A DNA stretch of 64,000 bases from Sulfurimonas sp. hsl 1-7 (GTDB lineage Bacteria > Campylobacterota > Campylobacteria > Campylobacterales > Sulfurimonadaceae), in NCBI RefSeq assembly GCF_030577135.1, contig NZ_JAUIRR010000004.1, positions 137,693-201,692 on the forward strand. Reading direction: 5' to 3'. The stretch's first letter is position 1. Every line of letters starts with the position of its first letter. Positions 19,237-28,293 of this stretch are shown here, piece after piece. The position numbers and the translations under genes were made by a program. The notes under the pieces were generated by a model. The model had not been told where the DNA came from and ran no database searches. It saw only the letters and a list, made by a program, of their open reading frames with translations.

Positions 19237-21587
19237 TCTTTTACCTTTGATGTTTTGTGTGATTGGTTATGCGAATTTTCTAAAGTTGAGAAAAACTCTT
19301 TTGTAAACGATTTACGCTCAGATTCATCCATAAAAAAGTCAAACCTTCCCATATCTCTTTGCAAGTTCATCAGATCTGTTAGAAACTTATAGATGGCACT
19401 TGCAGATCTTTGATCAGCCAAAAGGGTTTCATTTTGGGCTACAAGCAGATCGGTCATAGAACGAGTCCCTTTTGCATAGTTGTTTTGCACAAGTTCAAAA
19501 CTTTTTCTTGCCGCTTTTGCCGCCTGTTCAGTCAGTTCGATAGAGGGATAACTAGAGCGGATAGTATGAAGATCGTAACGGATCTGTTGCTCTATTGAGT
19601 TTTCCTCCTGCTCTTTTGAGAGTTGCAATTGCTGCAATTTAAGCTGAGAATGTGATGAACGGGCACCTCTAGCACTCCCCTCGTATAAAGGGAGTGAAAG
19701 GACAACACTTGCACTCCAATTGGTTTGATCTTCCAAACTAAAACCTGATGCAGGGTTACGTTGTTCATCAAAAACTCTCGATACCTCTCCCACAAACTCA
19801 ACATCTGGTGAGAAGTACGTTCTGCGGTCCGATGTCAGTTTACGCTTTTGAGCAGCTATGTAACCGTTGTACATCTGCAATTCCGATGCATTTTTCAAGC
19901 CTTCTTGAACAATATAATCATTTATACGCTTTAGATCGTTTTCATTTGAGATCAAAGAGAGAAGCTCTTTGTTACTGATAAGTAACGCCGGATCCTCCAA
20001 TGTAGCGGGAACGGTCTTTATTCTCTGTGTTATAGGATAGTGTAAAATCAAATTAAGTGCATCTTGAGCCTGTTCTACACCAGCTTTCGCCTGAAGTACA
20101 CGCTGTTTTGAGGTAGCTATTCTACTCTCCCAATGATAAAGATCTGAAAGGTCAGATGTCCCTGCATCTACACGGGCTTGTGCCATCTCTAGATTTGACT
20201 TTGTTAATTTTAGATTCTCTTTTTCTACTTTCAATTGTGTTTGAGCTATAAGTATATTTAAAAACATTGTCGTAGCTTGTTCTACAACATCCATCTCCAA
20301 TGTACGCTGCTGTGCTACAGTGGCAGCTTTTACTTTTTTTTGTATCTCTAAAGCAGCCAAAGCTTTTTCTGAAAAAAGAACCTGATGAACTTTAATAGCA
20401 CCCATTGAACTTTTCTCAGCATAAAAACCGTTTTTTACGTATACATTGTCACTATTTTGCTGCGTATAGGAGACACTACCTCTAATTTGAGGAAGTAAGA
20501 CAGATCGAACCTCTTTGATGTTTTCATCTTCCTGTTTTACTCCCAGCTCTCCAGCAATAATGTAAAGATTGTTTTTTATTGCAAGTTTGGCAACATCGCT
20601 TAAACTAAGAGCCTTTCCTTCTATCCGTTCGCCGTCCCCTATCACCTTTGCTTTATTAAGAAGTTCAAAAGAGGGATAGACACCAATTTTATTTGTAGTA
20701 TTTAAATTAATCAGGAGTTCGTGTTTATCTTCAAATTTTGTAGGGAGTTGCTGAAGATTTTCACCTCGCAATACTGCTTGAATATTCAGTGCTAACTGTC
20801 TAATTCTTCTAGAGGTATTCTCAGTCGATACCGATGACATCATAACCCCGTCATAAACGCTTAGATCATCTCCAAAAGAGTAACTTGGAAGACGATTCTG
20901 TACTAAAGTCTCTATTAGCTTTTGTTTTGATGCAGCACTTAAAGAGGGAAGCGGCGTAAGCATAACAGCCTGAGTATCTGCAGGTATTTGTTCAAGTGGA
21001 TTTTTAGAACCGCTTACAATTACATGAAGATTTATACCTTTGTTTAAAGTAGATTTTTTCAAACTATCCATTGCATCAGGAAGGGATGATGATAGTTTTT
21101 CATCTACGATCAGTGTCATGTTTTTAAAGTTTACAACATCTAAAAAGTCTTTAAGAGCAATATCAAAAGGGGTACCAAAAGCAAGGTAATTCAGGTTCTG
21201 CTTATTTGATTGAGATTGCTGCTGTTTAAAATCTAGTAAATAAGGTGCAAAAGTTGGTTTTTTAAGTGCTTTTTCTTTCAAAGCGGTGTTTGTAGATACA
21301 AGGCCAATCGTTATGATCATATCTACATTAGGTTCGTTTTGTAATCTGTCTATTGCTTCTTGGGCCTTAGAAGTTGACCAATCAATAATAATAGGCTTCG
21401 TAAAATCTATTTTAAATTCACCCTGTGTCATCACTTTGAGTTCTGTTGAGAGTTCATCTTTTATCTTTTGATATTGAGAGGTTTGAGCGTCCATAACAAT
21501 ACTGATTTTTACCTCTGAAGATTGTGGTGCACCCCATAGGCTGATAGTTGCAAAAACTGTCAATAAAAGTAGTTTCATCTTCTTCAT
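19233..21587 (-). CDS. TolC-like outer-membrane efflux protein with N-terminal binding-protein domain
   Basis: About 784 residues, far longer than TolC (~470). After a signal peptide (MKKMKLLLLTVFATISLWGA) residues ~25-310 look like a periplasmic binding protein of the ABC_sub_bind type, with NVDMIITIGLVSTNTALK, FKNMTLIVDEK and AVMLTPLPSLS. The TolC part begins near LSLSDVAKLAIKNN and has two coiled-coil repeats, the second in NSIEQQIRYDLHTIRSSY with LVQNNYAKGTRSMTDLL. An ATG at 21602 overlaps the TetR stop, but AGAGGGAG sits just ahead of the ATG at 21587, so I use that start. The fusion suggests substrate capture or docking at the channel. The TolC part is certain, the N-terminal role is inference. 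Confidence 0.85.
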   Translation of the reverse strand: MKKMKLLLLTVFATISLWGAPQSSEVKISIVMDAQTSQYQKIKDELSTELKVMTQGEFKIDFTKPIIIDWSTSKAQEAIDRLQNEPNVDMIITIGLVSTNTALKEKALKKPTFAPYLLDFKQQQSQSNKQNLNYLAFGTPFDIALKDFLDVVNFKNMTLIVDEKLSSSLPDAMDSLKKSTLNKGINLHVIVSGSKNPLEQIPADTQAVMLTPLPSLSAASKQKLIETLVQNRLPSYSFGDDLSVYDGVMMSSVSTENTSRRIRQLALNIQAVLRGENLQQLPTKFEDKHELLINLNTTNKIGVYPSFELLNKAKVIGDGERIEGKALSLSDVAKLAIKNNLYIIAGELGVKQEDENIKEVRSVLLPQIRGSVSYTQQNSDNVYVKNGFYAEKSSMGAIKVHQVLFSEKALAALEIQKKVKAATVAQQRTLEMDVVEQATTMFLNILIAQTQLKVEKENLKLTKSNLEMAQARVDAGTSDLSDLYHWESRIATSKQRVLQAKAGVEQAQDALNLILHYPITQRIKTVPATLEDPALLISNKELLSLISNENDLKRINDYIVQEGLKNASELQMYNGYIAAQKRKLTSDRRTYFSPDVEFVGEVSRVFDEQRNPASGFSLEDQTNWSASVVLSLPLYEGSARGARSSHSQLKLQQLQLSKEQEENSIEQQIRYDLHTIRSSYPSIELTEQAAKAARKSFELVQNNYAKGTRSMTDLLVAQNETLLADQRSASAIYKFLTDLMNLQRDMGRFDFFMDESERKSFTKEFFSTLENSHNQSHKTSKVKE

Positions 21588-21598
21588 AACACTCCCTC

Positions 21599-22189
21599 TC
21601 ATCTGTTTTTAACCAGTAATAAAAAACTTTCCACCAGCTCATCGCTTTTTTGCATTAAATCATCGTTTACAATGACCCAGTGTTTTACCATCGCAGTACT
21701 AATACTATCATATAATAAAGTCATTTCCATTGAAGTTTTAGAAGTGTTTACTTTTTCTCTCAAAGACTCCATGATATTTTCACTAATAAATCTATATACA
21801 TGCATCATCACATCATCTTCATCTGTAAAGTTGTAAGTATTTATATAAAACAATGGATGGTTCACACCTATATGTAGTACGTTTTTATGGGAGGTAAAGG
21901 CTTGAAATTTAATGTTTGTTAATATTTGAAGTTTTTTATACGGGTCGTTTACATCTTTAATTTTGTTTTCCAGTATTTCAAGATAGTAATCAATTTGATT
22001 CAATATATAGTTGTTGTAAAGGTTCTCTTTTGAACCGAAAATTGTGTAGATAGAGCCAACTGACACACCGACATTTGAGGCCAGTTCTGCTACTTTCATA
22101 TTTTCATAACCCTCATTTTGGAAGAGTTTTGATGCCTCTTCAAGTATTAAGTCTCTTTTGAGCTCTTGAACTTTCTTTTTTAAACTCAT
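21599..22189 (-). CDS. TetR-family repressor of the exporter operon
   Basis: A regulator of about 196 residues. The N-terminal helix-turn-helix is clear: ILEEASKLFQNEGYENMKV, then ELASNVGVSVGSIYTIFGSK and LYNNY. The C-terminal ligand domain is divergent, as usual. A TTG 42 bp further upstream is also open, but the ATG at 22189 has AGGAAAAT at the right distance and starts just before the DNA-binding domain, so I use it. It is the first gene of the exporter operon and overlaps the region before the TolC gene. Palindromes at 22202-22256 are candidate operators, so it probably represses its own operon. The inducer is unknown. Confidence 0.92.
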   Translation of the reverse strand: MSLKKKVQELKRDLILEEASKLFQNEGYENMKVAELASNVGVSVGSIYTIFGSKENLYNNYILNQIDYYLEILENKIKDVNDPYKKLQILTNIKFQAFTSHKNVLHIGVNHPLFYINTYNFTDEDDVMMHVYRFISENIMESLREKVNTSKTSMEMTLLYDSISTAMVKHWVIVNDDLMQKSDELVESFLLLVKNR

Positions 22190-22201
22190 ACTATTTTCCT
22201 T

Positions 22202-22213
22202 TGGAATATTCCA
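22202..22213. promoter_or_regulatory. Perfect 12-bp palindrome TGGAATATTCCA upstream of tetR
   Basis: TGGAATATTCCA is fully self-complementary and lies 13-24 bp ahead of the tetR start, between the start and the candidate operator at 22232. It could bind a dimeric regulator; which one is unknown. Confidence 0.35.
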
Positions 22214-22231
22214 CTCATTGTAGTGCAGCAA

Positions 22232-22255
22232 TTCATAAAATGAACTTAATTCATT
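22232..22255. promoter_or_regulatory. Candidate TetR operator: overlapping inverted repeats
   Basis: Two overlapping repeats: TTCAT-AAA-ATGAA (22232-22244) and AATGAA-CTTAA-TTCATT (22239-22255). AATGAA/TTCATT half-sites are typical of TetR-type efflux regulators. It sits in the 175-bp gap between tetR and the divergent methyltransferase gene, so it could act on both. Confidence 0.5.
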
Positions 22256-22312
22256 CTAAATACAATATTAAAAATATTTAGAGTTTTACGAAGACAAATA
22301 TCTGGTTTATAC

Positions 22313-22318
22313 TATAAT
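22313..22318 (+). promoter_or_regulatory. -10 box TATAAT for the double methyltransferase gene
   Basis: An exact TATAAT, 46 bp before the ATG at 22365, in an AT-rich stretch without an obvious -35, which is the usual pattern in Campylobacterota. Confidence 0.5.
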
Positions 22319-22364
22319 TGCGATCTTATTTAAATTTTTAGCATCATATATGGAGTACCCTTAA

Positions 22365-23735
22365 ATGGCAGATACAACACAAATAATCACCCTCTATACA
22401 GAACTGGCAAATAATCCACAAAAAGATTTTGGATGGGACAAAGGTCTTGAAAACGCCAAAGCTCACGGTTATAAACAAGAATGGATTGAGAAACTTCCTT
22501 CTGAGGTATGGGAGTATTGTGCCGCAGTAGGTAATCCTTTTACTTTGGGTGAGATTCATGAAGGAGAGAGTGTTGTTGATCTTGGATGCGGTGCAGGTGT
22601 TGATTTACTTGTAAGCGCATTAAAAGTAGGAGATAAAGGTCAGGCAATCGGCATAGATATAACTCCAAAAATGGTTGAAAAAGCAAAATATCACGCTGAA
22701 CTTGCCGGACTTACAAATGTAATTGTAAAAGAATCTAGCTTTGATGATACCGGTCTTGAAGAAAACAGCATAGATGTTGTGATCTCAAATGGAGCGATTA
22801 ATTTAACGGGTTGTAAAGAGAGTGTCTTTGCTGAGATTCACAGAATACTAAAACCTAATGGAAGGTTGATGTTCGCAGATATGATCGATATTACGGAAAA
22901 TTCAAGTGAGTGTTGTTCCAAAGAGCTAACTGCTTGTTGTTCTTCTGAAAAAGAGGATTGGGCTAACTGCGTCGCCGGAACATTACGCAAAGATGAACTA
23001 CTCAACATAATGAAACAAGCCGGTTTTGAAAATATTGAATTTGGGGGCTTAACACATTACACAACAGCCGAAACCACTCAGGGAGCCCTCTTTAAAGCCA
23101 CCAAAAAACCTTTAGATGAAGTACGTCAAAATTACTGGAATAACTTTTTTAATACAAGAGATTATACTCAGGTACTATGGCACCAGACACATCCAAGCAG
23201 ATCGCTCGAACAGATTCAACAATATGCATCTAAAGATGATGCCATTATAGATGTTGGCTGCGGGGCATCTTTACTTGTTGACAACTTGATCGCAGATGGG
23301 TATAAAAACATCTCTTTACTTGATGCAGCTCATGAACCTTTAGAAACTGTCAAAAAAAGACTTGGTGAGAATGCAGAGATCCCTACTTTTAACTGTTCAG
23401 ATATTGTCAACTTCAAACCGAAGCAAAAATTTAAAGTCTGGCATGACAGAGCGATGTTTCACTTTTTACTAAACAGTTCGGATAGAAAAAAATATTTTGA
23501 GGTATTAAAGGAAAGTTTACTACCTGATGGAATAGCAATCATAAATACTTTTGCACTAAACGGAGAGACAGAGTGTGCTGGTTTAAAAACAGCACAATAT
23601 AGCAGCGATATTATCAAAAATGAGTTGCCTAAAGGTTTGAGTTTGGTTAAAAGTGAAGAGTTCATCCATATTACACCAAAAAATACTGAACAAAAATATT
23701 GTGCATTCTTTATAAAACCGGATAATGAAGCATAG
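22365..23735 (+). CDS. ArsM-like methyltransferase fused to a second SAM methyltransferase
   Basis: A 456-residue double enzyme. Domain 1 (about 1-250) resembles arsenite methyltransferase ArsM: SAM motif VVDLGCGAGVDLL (about 69-81), FDDTGLEENSIDVVISNGAINL, and ANCVAGTL at the place of an ArsM cysteine. The cysteine normally in the SNCVINL motif is replaced (SNGAINL). A cysteine cluster ECCSKELTACCSS sits near residue 182. Domain 2 (about 262-455) has another SAM motif, IIDVGCGASLLVDNL, and WHDRAMFHFLL, as in small-molecule methyltransferases. It is divergent from the TetR-exporter operon. Arsenic or another thiophilic element is a possible substrate, but the changed cysteine makes that uncertain. 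Confidence 0.75.
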   Translation: MADTTQIITLYTELANNPQKDFGWDKGLENAKAHGYKQEWIEKLPSEVWEYCAAVGNPFTLGEIHEGESVVDLGCGAGVDLLVSALKVGDKGQAIGIDITPKMVEKAKYHAELAGLTNVIVKESSFDDTGLEENSIDVVISNGAINLTGCKESVFAEIHRILKPNGRLMFADMIDITENSSECCSKELTACCSSEKEDWANCVAGTLRKDELLNIMKQAGFENIEFGGLTHYTTAETTQGALFKATKKPLDEVRQNYWNNFFNTRDYTQVLWHQTHPSRSLEQIQQYASKDDAIIDVGCGASLLVDNLIADGYKNISLLDAAHEPLETVKKRLGENAEIPTFNCSDIVNFKPKQKFKVWHDRAMFHFLLNSSDRKKYFEVLKESLLPDGIAIINTFALNGETECAGLKTAQYSSDIIKNELPKGLSLVKSEEFIHITPKNTEQKYCAFFIKPDNEA

Positions 23736-23763
23736 AAAATTAAGTAAGGAAGTTTAAAATAGA

Positions 23764-23838
23764 TGGTGGTCACGATTGGACTTGAACCAACGACCACTTC
23801 CATGTCAAGGAAGCACTCTACCACTGAGTTACGCGACC
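23764..23838 (-). tRNA. tRNA-Val (anticodon GAC)
   Basis: A 75-nt cloverleaf on the minus strand: acceptor GGTCGCG pairs with CGTGACC, followed by A and an encoded CCA. Anticodon stem CTTCC/GGAAG encloses loop TTGACAT, giving anticodon GAC (Val, GUC/GUU). The T arm GTTGG-TTCAAGT-CCAAT is intact. Confidence 0.95.
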
Positions 23839-23977
23839 ATTAAAAAAAGAGAAAGGAATTTTATCTAAAAAATCTTAAACTAATTTGGATATTTAAAAAA
23901 ACATTCAATCTTTGAAATATTTTGTAAAATATTGGAATATTCTCAACATTTTACTTTTAATTTAGGTATACACATTG

Positions 23978-23983
23978 TATAAT
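23978..23983 (+). promoter_or_regulatory. -10 box TATAAT for pckA
   Basis: TGTATAAT (extended -10) lies 63 bp before the pckA start. The leader between them holds a 6-bp inverted repeat (TGATAC...GTATCA), whose function is unclear. Confidence 0.5.
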
Positions 23984-24046
23984 TTCACCTCTTAGATGAT
24001 ACTAAGATACAGGTATCAATTTTTTAAAATACCCCGAAGGTAAAAA

Positions 24047-25630
24047 ATGGACATTAAAGAATTAGAAGATTTAGGACTAAAAAGTATTGGTCAAGTCTTT
24101 CACAACTTAAGCTATGACGAGCTTCATAAACATGAGCTGGCCAATCATGAAGTGGAAGCAACCAACCAAGGTGCGACCGCAGTCGACACAGGTATTTTCA
24201 CAGGACGTAGTCCAATGGACAAATACTTTGTCGAACGCGATCCATCAAATAAATATATCGCATGGGGCGATGTGAATAAACCCGTATCTCAAGATATTTT
24301 TGAAGAACTTTATGAAGTTGCATGTGAACAACTTTCAAATAAAGACTTATATGTTACAGATGTTTTCTGTGGCTCATCTCCGGCTTCTAAGCGTTCTGTA
24401 CGTTTCGTATCAGAAATCGCATGGCAATCTCACTTTGTAAAAAACATGTTTATCCGCCCAACTTCTGCTGAACTTGAAGTTTTCAAATCTGATTTTACAG
24501 TACTTAATGCTTGTAAAACAGTAAATGACAAATGGAAAGAGCACGGACTAAACTCAGAAGTTTTCGTTATGTTCGATGTTGAAAACAACTTAGCGATCAT
24601 TGGTGGTACATACTACGGTGGAGAGATGAAAAAAGGTATCTTCTCGATGATGAACTACTGGTTACCTTTAGAGGGTAAACTTTCTATGCACTGTTCTGCA
24701 AATGTAGGTAAAGATGGTGATACTGCACTATTCTTTGGTCTTTCAGGAACAGGAAAAACTACACTTTCTACTGATCCAAACCGCGCTTTAATCGGTGATG
24801 ATGAGCATGGTTGGGATAACCACGGGGTATTTAACTTTGAAGGTGGATGCTATGCAAAAGTTATCAACCTTGATCCAAAAAGTGAACCAGAGATCTACAG
24901 CGCAATAAAAAAAGATGCACTTTTAGAAAACGTTGTAACAAATGACGACGGTGAAGTTGATTACGATGATGGTTCAAAAACAGAAAACACTCGTGTTTCT
25001 TATCCAATTGAACATATTCCAAATCACAAAACAGATCTTATGGCAGGTCATCCGAAAAATATCATCTTCTTAACAGCTGATGCATTCGGTGTATTACCTC
25101 CTGTATCAAAACTTACTCGTGAACAAGCAATGTACTACTTCTTAAGCGGTTATACTGCAAAAGTTGCAGGAACTGAGCGTGGTATTACTGAGCCGGTAGC
25201 AACATTCTCTGCATGTTTTGGAGAAGCTTTCTTACCGTTACACCCAACAGTTTATGCAAAACTTTTAGGTGAAAAAATCGATAAACACGGTGTAAATGTT
25301 TACCTTGTGAACACTGGTTGGACTGGTGGAAAATACGGTACTGGTAAACGCATGAGCATCAAAGATACTCGTGAATGTATCAACTCTATCTTAGACGGTT
25401 CGATCAATAACTGTGAATTTGAAACTACTGAGGTATTTGGTTTAAATATTCCAAAAACTTTAGGTGATATCAAACCAAGTGTCCTTAATCCGAAAAATGC
25501 TTGGAAAGATACTGAAGAGTTCAATAAAACAAGAAACACTCTTGCAAACATGTTTGTAGAAAACTTCCACAAATATCAAAGTGAAGACAGCGAGTTTGAT
25601 TACTCGGCAGCTGGTCCGAAAATCAAATAA
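24047..25630 (+). CDS. pckA: Phosphoenolpyruvate carboxykinase (ATP)
   Basis: A 527-residue cytoplasmic enzyme of gluconeogenesis: oxaloacetate + ATP to PEP + CO2 + ADP. Hallmarks are the P-loop [11 protein letters not shown] (about 242-252), the Mg/Mn site [20 protein letters not shown], and [10 protein letters not shown] near the N-terminus. Length matches ATP-type PckA (about 530). In an organism running the reverse TCA cycle it can link C4 acids with PEP. It is single, with its own promoter, ribosome site GAAGGTAAAAA, and a low-GC but highly regular coding style. Confidence 0.97.
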   Translation: MDIKELEDLGLKSIGQVFHNLSYDELHKHELANHEVEATNQGATAVDTGIFTGRSPMDKYFVERDPSNKYIAWGDVNKPVSQDIFEELYEVACEQLSNKDLYVTDVFCGSSPASKRSVRFVSEIAWQSHFVKNMFIRPTSAELEVFKSDFTVLNACKTVNDKWKEHGLNSEVFVMFDVENNLAIIGGTYYGGEMKKGIFSMMNYWLPLEGKLSMHCSANVGKDGDTALFFGLSGTGKTTLSTDPNRALIGDDEHGWDNHGVFNFEGGCYAKVINLDPKSEPEIYSAIKKDALLENVVTNDDGEVDYDDGSKTENTRVSYPIEHIPNHKTDLMAGHPKNIIFLTADAFGVLPPVSKLTREQAMYYFLSGYTAKVAGTERGITEPVATFSACFGEAFLPLHPTVYAKLLGEKIDKHGVNVYLVNTGWTGGKYGTGKRMSIKDTRECINSILDGSINNCEFETTEVFGLNIPKTLGDIKPSVLNPKNAWKDTEEFNKTRNTLANMFVENFHKYQSEDSEFDYSAAGPKIK

Positions 25631-25650
25631 AACACTTCTAATTACAAAGA

Positions 25651-26208
25651 CTACTTTTTAGTAGCCTTTGTTAGATACATCCAAATTAATCCCCCGATAC
25701 TAAAAACAATCACCGGTGCTAACCATTTATTATCAGATATATACAGTGCAAAGGCCTTAAGCGGTGCTCCGAAAAAGTAACTTGCAAGCCCGAAAGCAAG
25801 TGCCCATACAGCCGCTGCAAAAAAGTTCAACACTGCAAACTTTTTAAAATCATACTTTGTAAGTGCAATTGCGATCGGAATAATCGTTTTAAGACCATAG
25901 ATATATTTTTGAATAAATATAACCCAGTCTCCGTGTTTTTTCATCATCATATGAGATAGTGCCAGTTTACGTCTATGTTTTCTAAGCCCCTCCATCATCA
26001 TGTGCTTTTGATTTCTAGTCAACCAAAACAGCAGTACATCACCAAGCATATTCCCCATAAAAGCGACAGCCATTGAAGTTGCCAAATCCATTTTTCCCAT
26101 GTAACTCAGCACTCCTGCTGCAATAAGTCCAACAAACCCACCGCCAAGTGAGTATAAAAATAGTGCTATATATCCGTATGTAGCTAAAGAGCTAAATGTT
26201 TCTTCCAT
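25651..26208 (-). CDS. DedA-family membrane protein
   Basis: A 185-residue protein with about four to five hydrophobic segments. The DedA/SNARE-associated pattern is present: an early GGGFVGLIAAGVLSYMGKM, then FMGNMLGDVLLFWLTRN, a basic middle loop, and FIQKYIYGLKTIIPIAIALTKYDFKKF. DedA proteins are linked to lipid carrier flipping and membrane homeostasis; the specific role here is unknown. It follows uvrB by 15 bp on the same strand with ribosome site AAGGAAAA, so it may be transcribed with it. Confidence 0.85.
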   Translation of the reverse strand: MEETFSSLATYGYIALFLYSLGGGFVGLIAAGVLSYMGKMDLATSMAVAFMGNMLGDVLLFWLTRNQKHMMMEGLRKHRRKLALSHMMMKKHGDWVIFIQKYIYGLKTIIPIAIALTKYDFKKFAVLNFFAAAVWALAFGLASYFFGAPLKAFALYISDNKWLAPVIVFSIGGLIWMYLTKATKK

Positions 26209-26223
26209 TAAAAGTTTTTCCTT

Positions 26224-28206
26224 TTATAATTGTTTTATTTTTGCGATTTCGTCACGCAGGCGAGCAGCTTCTTCAAAGTTTAACTCTTTTGCAGCTTGTT
26301 TCATTTTTAATGACAACTCTTTTACTACTGCTTTTTTCTCACTAGCGGGCATTTTATCCATTTTTTTGTGTTTTTGATAAAGTCCGCCACCATCTTCAAT
26401 CTTCAAGTTTTCATCGAGTGTTCTTTTCGTTGTTTTTGGAGTGATGCCGTGTTCTTTATTGAAATTCTCTTGCACTTCACGTCTGTGTGCTGTTGTATCC
26501 ATAGCTCTTTGCATCGAACCTGTCACCTTATTTGCATACAAAATTACACGACCGTTTTCGTTTCTTGCCGCACGTCCGATCGTCTGAATCAGTGCCGTTT
26601 CACTTCTTAAAAAGCCCTCTTTGTCGGCATCTAAAATAGCAACTAAACTTACCTCAGGCAAGTCCAAACCTTCACGAAGCAAGTTAATTCCGATCAGTAC
26701 TTCAAACTCTCCAAGTCGTAATGAACGGATGATCTGGTTCCTCTCGATCGTATCTATATCGGAGTGCATATACTGTACTTTTATTCCAAGGTCTGCCAAA
26801 TATTTTGTTAGAGCTTCTGCCATTTTCTTTGTAAGAACCGTAATCAAAACACGTTCATCTTTTGCAACTGTTTTCTTGATCTCATCGTGAACATCTTCCA
26901 CTTGATTGTCTGATGGTTTTACCTCAACGATCGGATCAAGTAACCCTGTAGGACGGATGATCTGTTCTGCTTTTACGGCAGAGAGTTCCAGTTCATACTC
27001 ATTTGGTGTCGCTGAAACAAAAAGATAATGTGGTGCTTTGTGGATGTACTCATCAAGTTTTAATGGACGGTTGTCAAGCGCTGAAGGGAGTCTAAAACCA
27101 TACTCAACCAACACCTCTTTTCTCGCACGGTCTCCTGCATACATTCCACGGTACTGAGGTAGTGATACGTGCGATTCATCTACGATCACAAGATAATCTT
27201 TATGATTCACTTCAAAGTAATCTAGCAATGTAAAAGGTGCTTCACCGGGCTTTTTATTTGTCAAAAGTCTTGAATAGTTCTCGATCCCTTTACACATCCC
27301 TGTAGTTTCCAGCATCTCTAAGTCAAACTCTACACGTTGTTTTAAACGCTGATATTCAACAAGTTTACCCTCTTTTTGAAAGTACTCAAGCCTCTCGTCA
27401 AGTTCCTCTTCAATTCTCTTAATTGCTACAGCCATCTTATCTTGAGAGACGCTAAACTGACTTGTTGCATAGATCGTAAAACTTTTATGCTCTTCTAGTT
27501 TTTTGTTATCGATTACATCAAATGTATAGATAGATTCGATCTCATCTCCAAAAAACTCGATACGGATCGCTTCTTGTTCAAAATAAGGTGGATACACATC
27601 AATAGACTCACCGTTTACACGAATATGACCGCTGTCAAAATAACTGTCATTTCTGCTATATCCCATCTCTACCAAACGAAGAAGAAGCTGTTTTTGATTG
27701 ATCTCATCCCCAACTTCAATAGCTTGGACCATCGTCATATATTCTTCTGGATCCCCCAAACCGTAGTTAGCAGAAACCGACGCGATCACAATAACATCAT
27801 CATATGAAAGCAGATTAGCCGTCGAACTTAAACGAAGACGCTCCAACTCATCATTGATTGCACTGTCTTTTTCAATAAAAAGATCTTGACGAGGGATGTA
27901 AGCTTCAGGCTGATAGTAATCGTAGTATGAGACAAAGTACTCTACATGATTGTTTGGGAAAAACTGACGAAACTCAGAATAAAGCTGTGCTGCCAGTGTT
28001 TTGTTATGGGTCATAATGATCGTAGGACGTTTTACTTTTTCAATAATTCGCGCCATTGTATGGGTTTTTCCACTACCTGTTACACCTTCTAGTGTTTGGT
28101 ATTGGTTCCCGGCCAAGATGGAGTTGGCTAATTTTTCGATCGCTTCTGGCTGATCCCCTGCCGGCTGATATGGTGATACTACTGTAAAATTCGGTTCTTT
28201 TTTCAT
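26224..28206 (-). CDS. uvrB: Excinuclease ABC subunit B
   Basis: A 660-residue helicase-like subunit of nucleotide excision repair. Visible are Walker [13 protein letters not shown] (about 41-52), the damage-probing beta-hairpin [12 protein letters not shown], helicase motifs including [13 protein letters not shown] and IGRAARN, and a C-terminal UVR motif [18 protein letters not shown] that contacts UvrA/UvrC. Length matches the family. A TATAAT lies only 8 nt before the ATG on its strand and no ribosome site is seen, so the mRNA may be leaderless. Confidence 0.98.
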   Translation of the reverse strand: MKKEPNFTVVSPYQPAGDQPEAIEKLANSILAGNQYQTLEGVTGSGKTHTMARIIEKVKRPTIIMTHNKTLAAQLYSEFRQFFPNNHVEYFVSYYDYYQPEAYIPRQDLFIEKDSAINDELERLRLSSTANLLSYDDVIVIASVSANYGLGDPEEYMTMVQAIEVGDEINQKQLLLRLVEMGYSRNDSYFDSGHIRVNGESIDVYPPYFEQEAIRIEFFGDEIESIYTFDVIDNKKLEEHKSFTIYATSQFSVSQDKMAVAIKRIEEELDERLEYFQKEGKLVEYQRLKQRVEFDLEMLETTGMCKGIENYSRLLTNKKPGEAPFTLLDYFEVNHKDYLVIVDESHVSLPQYRGMYAGDRARKEVLVEYGFRLPSALDNRPLKLDEYIHKAPHYLFVSATPNEYELELSAVKAEQIIRPTGLLDPIVEVKPSDNQVEDVHDEIKKTVAKDERVLITVLTKKMAEALTKYLADLGIKVQYMHSDIDTIERNQIIRSLRLGEFEVLIGINLLREGLDLPEVSLVAILDADKEGFLRSETALIQTIGRAARNENGRVILYANKVTGSMQRAMDTTAHRREVQENFNKEHGITPKTTKRTLDENLKIEDGGGLYQKHKKMDKMPASEKKAVVKELSLKMKQAAKELNFEEAARLRDEIAKIKQL

Positions 28207-28213
28207 AAATCGA

Positions 28214-28219
28214 ATTATA
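28214..28219 (-). promoter_or_regulatory. -10 box TATAAT close to uvrB start
   Basis: On the minus strand TATAAT ends 8 nt before the uvrB ATG (TATAATTCGATTTATG). Transcription would begin at or next to the start codon, and no Shine-Dalgarno is present. Confidence 0.5.
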
Positions 28220-28257
28220 ACTAAATGGGGACAATAAATATTTTAAGTCTTTTTGTA

Positions 28258-28263
28258 TATAAT
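28258..28263 (+). promoter_or_regulatory. -10 box TATAAT for the DctP-LivK gene
   Basis: TATATAAT-like box 31 bp before the ATG at 28294, in the 87-bp divergent gap shared with uvrB. Confidence 0.4.
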
Positions 28264-28293
28264 TAAATCCTATATATTATAAAGTGATTCATA

